The translations under genes and the position numbers were made by a program. Shown one piece after another: positions 9,947 through 20,172 of a stretch of 64,000 bases of DNA. Where the stretch lies: positions 1 to 64,000 of the forward strand of contig JAYWVB010000058.1 in assembly GCA_039881045.1 (NCBI GenBank), given 5' to 3'. The notes under the pieces are model-generated. The model saw only the letters and a list, made by a program, of their open reading frames with translations, had not been told where the DNA came from and made no database searches. This DNA comes from Chaetomium olivaceum. Its lineage: Eukaryota; Ascomycota; Sordariomycetes; Sordariales; Chaetomiaceae. Each line of letters begins with the position of its first letter. Within the stretch, counting starts at the first letter, position 1.

Positions 9947-12900
9947 TCGATGCACAGCAAACTTTCGTTACAAAGCAACTCCGTCACTAACAATTTTGAA
10001 GTCGAGGTCCTGGGATCCTAACAAGACCATTGCAATTTATTGCTCAGCAACAAATCGTGTCACCGGCGTCGGTTTGCCTTCATTCAGTTTGCAAAATTCA
10101 GGCGAGTCGAGCGAGATACTTTTCCATGATAATAGCTACTGAATCGTAGTCCTGATATGATGAGACGTAATGGTACGCCTCCTGCCGGTTTTCGAGCCGC
10201 TAATGCTGGGTTTCAACTTGTACTACAGCGGTCTCTAGTAACAGTAATCTCCCAAGAATCCTACCGCTCATGGACGTTGACAGGGCTTTGTGAAGACGCG
10301 CTTGACCGCATTCTTACGAGCCTTTCAGCGTCAGCCAAGATCTACAATATAAAATTCCCTTTGCCCCCATCAATATGTCTTCTTCCTTATTCCTTCTCTC
10401 AACAGACAAGCGAGATCGCATCCAGTTCTTTCTCGACTCACTTGAGCCCACTCCACCGAACACGAGCATGACCCAGGACAGCCTGCGGTCATCCAGCCTC
10501 TCCGGGTTGCTGCTCTCCGATCCCATTGACCCCCCCTTGCGCGAGACCGGATGGGCATCACAAGGGGTTGGTTCTGGGAATACGGATTCAAAGTTCGCAG
10601 GAAAGAAGAACAACCCCAAGGTCATCCGTTGGCTTTGCAAGGCCTACTCCTGTGCGAAGAGACCACCGAGAAACACGTATACCCTCCTTGCCTCGAACCC
10701 CGAGAACATCTACAGGCACCTTGCAAAGTAATGTAAAGATGGCCTTTGACGTGCTCAACGTCCCTCCTATTGCAGCTGAGTGTGAGAACATTCTCAGCTG
10801 CTGGCTGCATGGTCACGCCACGACGGACACGCCTCGGAACTGACGTGATCTCCGCCGCTCAAACGATCGGATCGTGAGTGGAGGCCGGATTGATGGATGG
10901 CTATGATGGAATCGCCCTCCGAGATGTAGGCATTGAGGCGCTTGAGGATGGGATATCCTGGCAAACTGAAGGTGAAATAGCATGAGGTGGCCACTCGTGG
11001 CTAGGTAAAAGTATGTTAAACAACGTGGGTCCTGTTATCGGAACATCCTTACCCGCCCAAGCCTTGGCAATCCACCGAAATAGAATCTACATTGATAGAA
11101 TAGCTTCCTATTCTATCTACTTTGGGGTCGCCGTAGGTAGAAGTGGATAGATGCAGAACCCTGCCTCCCCCTCCGCCTTTCTGCCTTCAGATCTTGGTAC
11201 GTGTGACAGACGTGGCGAATCTCTCTGCATACAGACGCTGAAAGGGTTCGCCGGGTTGAGGGTCAGATACAACGGCACGAGATTTTGGCGGAGCCAAAGG
11301 GTCACAGCAATGTGAGCAAGCAATTTACCTCGATAGCCAATGCTGCTTACTCTTCGTATTGCTTACTGGACAATAGCAGAGTCCTCTACTACCACGAGCG
11401 ACTCTATACCAGCCAGATCGCTGCCTACCTTCGTGCCTCTCGTCCTCGAACGCTGGGAACGTCGGGAACGTCGAGATATTCATACCGTCCCCGTCTATCT
11501 AGTTCCATTGGCCCACTCCTGCGAACGCGTAACGACGGCCCGCTGTGACGAATCTCCCTAGACCCGACTCTGGAAGGGTTTGCCGAACTGAAGGTTCGAG
11601 CGCGAAGGGTGCTTGGATTTGGTAAGCCGGAGTCCGGACGGTTCACAACCATATGGTGTCTTACAATAGACAATAGCTGGAAGGGTATCCTAGATACTAC
11701 ATGGCCCAATGGCTTACCGGAGAACTCCCAGAGTCCCCTACAACGAGGGACTAGCCGTGCTAGCACAAGTTCCTGACTACAACACGGCAACGACAATACA
11801 ACCATCTGCCCCAATATTGCCCCCGTGCCTGTCCTCCAACACATTCTCTGTCTCGAGACTTGGATCGGTTGGCTTGACCATTGATCCCGTCAAGCCAGCA
11901 TCGAATAGCGTCTCCGGCTGGCCGTAAGCCCTGTGCTAATGATGGGTCCGGGGCGCTTCCCGCGCAGCCCCTCCGGGCCACTGCACAAAATTGTATAGTC
12001 AAAATCCGTCACGCTTGCCCATCACTTGCCTATCGGGGACGATCCCCTTCTTGCCGGTGCTGACCCTCGTCCAGATGATTGGCTCGGGGCGGTTACCCGC
12101 GCTGCCCCTCGGGCCGCCGCATATGGGCCATCCGTGACCGAGGCGGAATCCGTCCACACAATACCCCCGCTACTGATGTCGCGAATCCTATCAAACGGAC
12201 CGCGTATGACGCCACGACCAGCCGGGCCCGGGCAGTGTAAACAAGAACCCATTCTTGCCATTCTCATAATCATAACCACAGCATCACGAAACCCGACCAC
12301 AACGGACCTTGACCCAGTGCTCCCAGTTCCAACTCCGGCGTATCTCGCCTCACCTCGCCCACGCCTATAGCTAGGCTGACTGCCAACTCGGACACCGATC
12401 GATCGATCGCGCGGACACGGATGGATGGGAACCATGGACGATCGGTCGTCTTGTCGGGCGCTCCGTCCCACCTGCGGCTCCTCGGGGCTTCCTCGCCCCC
12501 GAAGCGGCAACCCTGTCAATTCTCTGCCCCACGTGGGGCTGATGTCGCGCGCAGGCCCGCCCGTTGTTTGTCAAAACAAATAAACAAATACCTATCTCTC
12601 CAATAAACCCCACCCCCTCGCGTCGGCTTTCTTCCCTTTTCCCTCTTACCTCTCTTCCAGTGCCATACGCCGCAGCAGTTCGCACTCACGTTGACACATT
12701 CGAGCGATGACCTGTACTGGTCGATAATTTTTGACGCCACATATTGCCTGACATTGTATGCTCTGGTTTGGTATCTCTGCGTGACTGCGGGAGGCTAGAT
12801 AGGCTAGATGTGCATCCGATGGCACAGCCTTTGACCCTACCAGACGATGCTTCCAAGATGTGTTCTTTAGGACAACAGTCAATTTATACGCGATTAACTC

Positions 12901-12989
12901 ATGACGTTCCAAAGCTCAGAATAACATAACTACAGGCAATGCATATGCATTATGCATTGATGTAGCTTGCTGCAAGAGCCTTCCGGATT

Positions 12990-13415
12990 CCGGGAGACAA
13001 GCTTGCGCCCTCCTCCCCAGAGGACAGGTCTTCACCCCCGGGGGCCAAGCTTTGGTCTTCACCCCCAGGGGACACGTCTTCCTTCAACCCTGGGGGCCAA
13101 GCTTGGTCTTCACCCCCAGGGGACACGTCTTCCTTCAACCCTGGGGGCCAAGCTTCATCTTCACCCCCGGGGGCCAGCCTTCCTCTTCACCCCCAGGGGA
13201 CACGTCGTCCTTCACCCCTAGGTGACACGTCTTCCTTCACCCCCAGGGGCCAAGCTGCCTCTTCACCCCCCAGGGACACGTCTTCCTTCACCCCCAGGGG
13301 CCAAGCTGCCTCTTCACCCCCGGGGCCAGCCTTCGTCTTCACCCCAGGGGACACGTCTTCCTTCAACCCCCGGGGGCCAGCCTTCCTCTTCACCCCTAGG
13401 GGAACACCTCTTCCT
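12990..13415. repeat. GC-rich minisatellite with two alternating unit types
   Basis: About 14 imperfect units of roughly 25-32 bp. One type contains CTTCACCCCCAGGGGACACGT, so-called type B, and the other contains CCCNGGGGGCCAAGCTT (type A); they mostly alternate. Each unit carries a near-palindromic CCCCCxGGGGG core. One minus-strand frame reads through as a repeat of EDVSPGG / WPPGVK-like words, but units vary in length and break the frame, so coding is unlikely. Confidence 0.9.
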
Positions 13416-14755
13416 CGGGGCCCTAACCCCATACCCAGCCGCCCCCTCCCCTCCTACTAATACCGTGTTGGAAGTTCTTTTCCGTAGAGGGACGGCAACC
13501 ATCACCGACCCTAGATTTAGTCTCGGATCATTCGACAAATGACGCATCCATCGATGCGACCTTACTATTAATAACAGTACTATGTGAAGGGTCTAGTAGC
13601 CCCGGGTGTGTGAACGACATGCGCAAGTTCTCCCGTAACCCTTGCCGCCGCCGAATGCCCAGCCGTACCTCAAAGCCTCGAACCCAGGTAGCCGAGGGTG
13701 AATGCAGCCTCCGGGGTTAGACAATAACCTGGTGTGCGGGGAAATTATCGTCTAACATTACGGCAGGTAAGTTGAAGCTCGACCAAGAAATACAGCTACG
13801 GTGGTAATATTGGGTGCGCTCTCGGGGATTCAACCCGATTAATCTCACACCATTAACCCAATGAAATTTGGAATGTGATATCTTGGCGCTGTTGGTAGGA
13901 TGATTGCATCTGCGGAGATGACCGATTAGCACCTCGCGTATAGTTATATTCCGAAAGTAGAAGTCTATCCCTTGGCTTCATGGTTTAGGGCGAGGGGATG
14001 GTGACGGTAATAGCCTAGCTATTTATTGCCCAGACCATCTTCGGTCAGAACGAGAGCTCAAAGAGGTCTGAAAAAAAGCGGGTTACATGACACTACGTTG
14101 TTCTAGAATCGCCATTAGGCGTTCTACATCAGAAATGTATGGAAGCGAGCTCTACGTAACCCTGCCGGTGTCACCGTAGCAGTCGGGAACGATTTCTCGG
14201 GCTTGTTCCTCCCATGAACCAAACTTCCTAACTAGCCTTGGACCCCTTTATGCGGCCCATGCCGAGACACATTCGAATGCCGAGGATTCCTCTCTACCTT
14301 TCATCAAAGTGCGGTGCTTTGTCGGGTTACCGCCAAGGTGGTTTTCAGTCACAGCGACACGGACTAACTCGAGCCGTTCCTGCAGATGGTCACTAAGCTC
14401 GGTAAAATCGGCAGCCTGTCATTTAGCCTCATTCACGGTTTCTCTTGATATACTCGAGCAATGCTCCGGATAGTGTTTCTGTTACCTTTTCGCTCTTTAG
14501 ATTAATTTCAGGGCGTATTGCACATCTACTTAGTCTAAACAGCCCGACCCTTCCTGCGGGTTCCTGATCTACGGCCGGCAGCCGGGCCGTGGAGGACTTA
14601 GCATATGATCGATGAGTGGCACGATGTGAAAATGAAGGCTTCAAATTTCGCACAATACCCCCCTACGCCGCCGATCTGCGACTTACTTTGTTGTCGATCC
14701 CCGCCACCCTGTTCCCTTTGCATAGCCGCACAGACTTGAACCGACCGTCGACACG
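13416..14755. other. Intergenic, nothing recognised
   Basis: No open frame with a recognisable domain, no tRNA and no clear repeat was seen here. A telomere-like CCCTAACCCC word lies near 13421-13430, right at the end of the minisatellite. Confidence 0.5.
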
Positions 14756-15697
14756 ATGAGATCTGTTTACCATCTCCCTAGCAGCTGCCCTGTGCTGGAC
14801 CGGCGCCCTGAGCGCCAGCCCGGCCGGGGTAAAAGAGGATGCCGAAGTCGCATTAATGGCCGGCCGGCGCCGCCTTACAAGGTCTAGCGGCAGATACCGC
14901 AGCGAGTTTTCGGAGCTTCGCGCGCGCCAGGAGACCAACAATGCGGAGCCCAGTTTGGGAGATGCCCCCGGTGATCTCTGCTGTTCCAGCTACGGCTTCT
15001 GCGGAGACTCAGTCGACCACTGTCACCCTCTTTTTGACTGCCAAGCGCAGTACGGCACTTGCGGGTGGCCGAGAGCGGTCCGACTACGTTCTGCCCGCCC
15101 TACCACGAGCTCGACTCCAGTCCCGCCTACGACAACCCCAAGTTCCACGTCGGTCAGACCGCCTATACGTCGACGTCAGTTACAATCCCGGTCCCATCAG
15201 GTGATCTCGACGTCACCCAGAACGGCATGTGCGGCAACAACACCATGTGCATCGGCAACCCCAACTACGGCCCCTGCTGCTCTCAATTCTTTTGGTGCGG
15301 CTCCTCTATCGAATTCTGCGGTGCCGGTTGTAGGAGCGAGTTTGGCGCATGCCTCGGCATCCCGGGCCTTCCGGGGAATCCCATCACCAACGGCACTACC
15401 ACATCCGGCGGGGGCGGACCTACCTCCAGCCGTCCGACAACAGTACCGACCTCCACAAGGGTTAGCACTACGACAACCACAACCACCTCCTCTAGAACAA
15501 CATCTTCTTCGCCCTCTGTAACGCTCCCTGCCGGTCAAACCTCTAGCACCGACGGCAGGTGCGGCAACAACGTGAATTGTCTCGGGTCGAGGTTCGGGCG
15601 GTGCTGCAGTCAGTTTGGGTACTGTGGTGATGGTGACCAGTATTGTCCGTACATAGTTGGTTGTCAGCCTCAATTTGGGTACTGTGACCCGCAGTAG
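14756..15697 (+). pseudogene. Secreted chitin-binding (three CBM18 domains) protein, frameshifted
   Basis: Three hevein-type (CBM18) modules can be read. The first, near 14940-15065, contains CCSSYGFCGDSVDHC. The second, near 15226-15348, contains CGNNTMC...CCSQFFWCG. The third, near 15559-15690, contains CGNNVNC...CCSQFGYCGDG. A Ser/Thr-rich linker joins the last two, and the frame ends at a stop at 15695-15697. A hydrophobic signal-like stretch (LFTISLAAALCWTGALSA) lies just after ATG 14756 but one base out of frame. Two more shifts are needed around the first CBM18 (about 14940-14965 and about 15060). No good splice sites explain these changes. CBM18 proteins bind chitin in fungal walls or the secretome. 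Three to four shifts point to a pseudogene, or less likely to local consensus errors. Confidence 0.75.
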
Positions 15698-16241
15698 AGG
15701 AGTGTCTTAGGCTCTTTCGGAATGGGGGGGCGCATGGTTGGAGTGAAGGATGGATGTATGTCAAGACTAGATCATTACAATTATACTTTTCATTGGAAGA
15801 TTCACCTCTAAACTTGTGACTACGATGGGGATTCTCCCACTTGACAGTACAACGATCGAATAATGGGTCGAGGAAAAGAGCGGGAACGGGTTCCCCTTTT
15901 AGCCTACAACCGTCTCGCGTTTCCGCTAGGAAGGTTACCACACATCTGGTACACCAATAATGGAGGCTCTACTTTGGTGACCTTTCGAAAGGATCGTCCT
16001 CATAATAATCCGAGCTACGCCACCCCGAATTGTAGCACTACAACTAGGTAGTGATGTCTATTAAGCCTCAGTTCGTGCATCTGTCGTGTAATTCTCCACA
16101 GCTCTATCATTGCTGGGGCTTTCACTGTGGTTGGAAGACACCTTTTCGGTGAGATGTCTCTCAGATTCCCGTTTCTCGGCATCATCCCTATTTGCGGGTT
16201 AGTTACGACAACTTAACTAAACCCTTGGACTAAAGCAAGAC
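15698..16241. other. Intergenic, nothing recognised
   Basis: Region between the 3' ends of the chitin-binding pseudogene and the aquaporin gene. I see no gene or repeat in it. Confidence 0.5.
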
Positions 16242-17185
16242 TCACCAATCCTGACCGGGATTGCACTCCTTCCACCTCAAGTACTTGAGTAGAATGTAGA
16301 AGCCACAAGCAAGCAAAGATCCAAGAAGTGGTCCAAGCCAATAGATCCAAAAGTAGCTCGGAAAGCTGCGATTGACGACGGCAGGGCCGAGGGAACGAGC
16401 CGGGTTCAACGAGCCGCCAGTGAAGTAAACACCTGCCGAATAACAGTCAGCGAACCCCAAGCTTCATCTCAGGATTGGGTGTTGACCAACCAACTAGCTC
16501 AGCCAAGAAGAAGGTGATCCCGATGCCAATTGGAGCCAAGAACGTTGACTTGTGCTTCTCAGCTGCAAGCATTATGATGACGAAAACAAGCTGGGCGGTG
16601 AGAAACATCTCGATGAACAAGCCCTGTGCGGTGTTTGCGCCTCCGCCAAGCGTGGTTGCGACGGTCATCGGGCCGGGGAACAGAGCTGAGACGACCGCTG
16701 CTGCGGCGATGCCACCGAGGAATTGGGCGATCACGACGACGACGAGACGGACGAGAGAAAGACCACCGACGAGAAACAGTGCAAGGGCGACCTTGATCAT
16801 GGTCAGTTGAGCGGGGACCTTTCTGGGGAGGGGTGCGTACTGCAGGGTTAAACAATCCTCCGGTGACTCGGTAGAATGCCCAAACATTGGCCATCAAGCT
16901 TAGACCAAAGGCCAGGGCGATGAACATCAGGTTGGAGGTATTGGGTAAAGGTGTGTCACTTCCATTTACCGGGGTCGGCGCAGGGGTGTTGGCGACCTGA
17001 GTCCCAGCAAAGGCGAAGAATAAGAACAAGAATGTGCCAACGAACTCTCCCAGAGCTGCCACAATGTTGTTGCGTTTCGTCAACGGCTTGGTCAACATGG
17101 GAAGCCTAGTCGACGAGCCATTTTGGCCTGCGTCAGAGGCGAAGGAAAGCATGCGACGTGGTCTGGTGGCCGAGGGGCTCATCAT
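16242..17185 (-). CDS. Aquaporin (major intrinsic protein family)
   Basis: Three exons on the minus strand: 17185-16841, 16791-16491 and 16432-16242. The introns are 49 and 58 nt (donors GTACGC and GTTGGT, acceptors AAG and CAG). The product is 278 aa. It forms a membrane channel for water and possibly small solutes. The fold has two half-repeats, each with an NPA motif: GGLFNPA at about residue 113 (split exactly at the first intron) and GGSLNPARS at about 225, with the Arg that lines the selectivity filter. Hydrophobic helices such as FVGTFLFLFFAFAG, LALFLVGGLSLVRLVVVVIA and FWIYWLGPLLGSLLACGFYILL match the six-helix plan. The start is one of two adjacent ATGs (17185 or 17182). An ATG further upstream is in frame but gives a poor N-terminus. 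Short tails and the second-NPA context favour an orthodox aquaporin over an aquaglyceroporin, but substrate is not proven. Confidence 0.92.
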
Positions 17186-19231
17186 GGCAAGCTTTTGTGT
17201 GCAAACGGTCGAGGATATCGAGATATTGTTTGAGCGGGTGATGTGCAAAGGAAGTGGAAAGAATCATTACCTTAGGGTAGCTCAATCAGGGCATAAATAG
17301 GTCCCTCGGTGATTCATACAAAGACTGGACCAAACACTCGGGGCCCGCTTGCGGGCACCGTACGCGGGGGTTGGAAATGATCGAGCCACATCTAACTACC
17401 CGAATAGATACGTCAAGCATATGCTTTCCCGACATCTAGTCAATTTGCCACCGCATCATCATGCAGTCTAAGCTTTTTTGTGGGGGGGGGGGGGGGTTGA
17501 TAGCAAGCTCCGGGGTGATTGTTTATATGCTGTTTCCGGTTGGTGTCCAAGCCATTCCCGTCGTAAACCGCAATGGCTTTTTCTTGCCAACAAAGCAACG
17601 ACATTGTATGTACTTTGGCCGGAAAGTGATATGTGCCGAGAGTAAGCCTGGATCGAACCTTACTGACATGGCGAAAACTGGAAAGGGTCCGGGTGAGAGG
17701 GTCGAAAAGTCCGACCGGCATCTGCTAGATGGTTTCTTAGCTTTACGGTAAAGGTAACGAGGAAAGGCGGCCGTGCTAGTGTCGGATATTTGTTCAGGGG
17801 GGTTGAGGCAGAACGGTCTCGACCCTCCCGGGTCCGGCGCTGTTTCACAGCATGGATAAGCACGACACAGAAAGGAACTTTTATTGTGTGGTACGGGTTC
17901 CTGTTCAAAGGCAAGGCCCCCCTAAGTCCAATTGCAGCTGCTTGTAAACGCTAGGCTAGATATCTTCAAATTGCTCGACAAATACCGTCCCGAGACCTAC
18001 CCGCTCCCCTCAGGGGTTTCGAACCACTTATCCCAGTGAATTTGGCGAGGAGTAGGTCTTGTGACCTCGCATCCCCGGTCACCGCATTCGCCGACTCTCC
18101 CTTTGGGTGCACAAAATATCCGCCCCTACTTCATCCCGAGTCCCTCCCCCGGCCAGGCAGCCCAAGGGTACCAACGCCGTAATTGACCCGACCCGGCGCC
18201 GACAGCCCGTTGAGCTCGGTGCGCACCCAGCCGGGTAAACACTGTAACACCAACCTCAAAACAGTGACGTGCATATCGTTCGGCACAAATAAGACATTCT
18301 TTGCCTTGTTACCCAGATAACATGTGGCGAAATTCGTCTCCATTCCCATTGAGCCTCGGCTGCCTGGTTGTGCATCCTCGCGGCGAGACATATACCAATA
18401 GCGCAGACTGGGCCGTAAGACAAATCAACAGCCATGCTCCTCGCCTTTTAAAAACGACACCATCGGGAGGCCAGGTGCCTTGCAAACCAATCCATTCCGA
18501 GGAAAACGCGGGCGGTTCCATGATTGCGTCAGATTGGCCTAGCTCGTCGGTTCCGGCAAGCCTCTTTGTCTCGTCGATGCTGTCCTTGAAGGTTGTCCGT
18601 CACCATACACCTGTATGCAAGTATGACAACCTTATGACCTCATTCAATAGGACAATACGGTTATACGAGCCCAAACATCAACTCAAACTCCGGACGAGTT
18701 AGCCATAAGAAAACAAACCTTTGCTGCATCGGTTAGGCGAAAGTTGACAGCAAGAGGAGGATACCAAGGGAACCGTAGCTGAAGCTCTCTGTGACGGGAG
18801 GATTGCTTGGTTGTGCTTCCGCTACTCACGGACTAGTTTGTTTTAACTCCACACACAACCCGTGCAGCACACAGGGAGGAACTGAAGCCGGCCACATGGT
18901 TCGGCCCATTCTTGGCCCTGGTCGCCCACTCGGTCGTCATTAACTCGTCACACGGCGTCACCCTCGGGAAGCGCCGGTGACTGTATAGATTATTGATGGT
19001 TGTTTCGACAACGGCAAACCCGTCCCGGCGTTGTGCGCAAGGGACAAGAAAAAGTCGCGTCCAGCGAGGCAATACTGATGGTACCGCGGCGCGAAGGAGG
19101 GAGTTGTACAAATAAAAAAAGGAAAGAAAAGAAATTGAGAAAAACAACGTGAAAGGCACCCGAAAGCAATAATCTATTACACCGTATCCGCGCTATGCCT
19201 GACGATAATCCCTCAGACCTCCCCCTGTCGA
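17186..19231. other. Intergenic region with a 15-G run
   Basis: No gene recognised. A run of 15 G at 17482-17496 is the main feature and may be unstable or wrongly counted. Short open frames here have no domain character. Confidence 0.55.
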
Positions 19232-19672
19232 TCACCCCCTCCCACCATTGTAGTCAGCGCCGCCCGCCTTGCGTAACCTGACAACGATGTCGGCCTCGTC
19301 CAGGTCCCTCTTGTCGTTGGCATCGACCTGCACGCTGTAATGCGATAACACCTTCTTGACAACCCCGGCCTCGATACTGGTGCGGGCCTTGCGCATGGCC
19401 TTCGTGTTCTCGCCGATCCAGACGATCAGGGCGAACTTGACGCGCTTGCTCTCGGCGTCGTTGGCGTACTCGACGCGCACGTAGGCGTACTGCACCTGTC
19501 CGTCGTCCAGCTCGGCCGCCAGTTCGGACAGGCCGCCCGTGCCCGTCTTGCTCAGCGTCAGCTTGTCGCCCTTCGCGGAGGCATCCGAGATGAGGAGCCA
19601 GTTGGTCTCGTCCTTGTCTTCGCGCACCGCCTCGTACGCGGCCAGGATTTCCGGGGAGTCGACGCCAGACAT
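19232..19672 (-). CDS. Coactosin-like actin-binding protein (ADF-H domain)
   Basis: An intronless frame of 146 aa starting MSGVDSPEILAAYEAVRED. Almost the whole length is one ADF-homology domain. Features typical of coactosin are the start with acidic NWLLISDA, the core strand YAYVRVEYAND, then KFALIVWIG and the long helix after ENTKAMRKARTSIEAGVVKKVLSHYSVQV. Coactosins bind actin filaments in the cytoplasm and oppose capping; they do not sever as cofilin does. The length matches the family (about 140-150 aa). The C-terminal GGADYNGGRG tail is Gly-rich as often seen in fungal members. No intron was found in the coding part; an intron in the 5' UTR cannot be excluded. Confidence 0.9.
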   Translation of the reverse strand: MSGVDSPEILAAYEAVREDKDETNWLLISDASAKGDKLTLSKTGTGGLSELAAELDDGQVQYAYVRVEYANDAESKRVKFALIVWIGENTKAMRKARTSIEAGVVKKVLSHYSVQVDANDKRDLDEADIVVRLRKAGGADYNGGRG

Positions 19673-20172
19673 TTTTGCCCTGTCCGTTCGGTCGTTCTCG
19701 TTTGGTCGGGGAGCGGGGGGCCGAGTTGGGCAATGCGGGGGCTGGTCGTTGGGGTCGCAAAACGCGGAGGGAGATGTCGCGGGACTCTCGCCGGCAGAGC
19801 CTGAATGACCAAAAGTTGAGCGAGGGTGAAGAGAACAGAAAAAATGCGGTCTGACCCTCGAAGCGAAGACAATTATTCAACGAAACATGCGGTGAGCTCG
19901 ACCGCCGTCTTCGGGAGGGGCATTGCGGTTTCAGGGTCCCAGGCCGATCGGACAGGGTGTGGGTCTTGGCAGCCCCAGTCACCTAACCCTTGTTGGGAGA
20001 GGCAAGGAGGCGGGCGAGGCAAAGGGGCAGCACCCGCAAGCATGTTAGTCTTCAGATCGGCCAGAGCCGTAATCGGAAAAAAACGACAGCATGACAATCC
20101 TCTAAAGCTGTTTTAGGAAAAAATACATGCTAACTCTAAACATTCATTTACAACATGGTATATAGCAATATG
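19673..20172. other. Intergenic, coactosin upstream region
   Basis: The 500 bp hold the upstream region of the coactosin gene and the region past the 3' end of the GH3 gene. No further gene is seen. A telomere-like CCTAACCCT word is present near 19982. Confidence 0.5.

Larger units (their letters stand above)
8000..12985. other. Gene-poor region
   Basis: I see no convincing gene. Open frames at 9807-10142, 10375-10731 and 12022-12519 have no recognisable domain, splice structure or homologous look. What is visible: telomere words (8189-8501), a run of 12 C (8728-8739), scattered GTAGATT-type words (8760-8880 and 11080-11150), a perfect hairpin (9924-9946), and two pairs of diverged short duplications (about 11214-11270 with 11548-11605, and about 11940-11990 with 12073-12125). 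Together these look like decayed subtelomeric DNA. Confidence 0.6.

Noticed and set aside
9807..10731. Open frames at 9807-10142 and 10375-10731
   Set aside because: There is no recognisable domain, signal peptide or conserved splice site, and composition is as in non-coding DNA. A real small gene cannot be excluded.
12990..13415. CRISPR-like array
   Set aside because: The units are variable, adjoining and lack unique spacers, so this is a minisatellite in a eukaryote.
14059..14650. Possible small gene on the minus strand near 14429-14653
   Set aside because: Short frame, no domain and no upstream exon.
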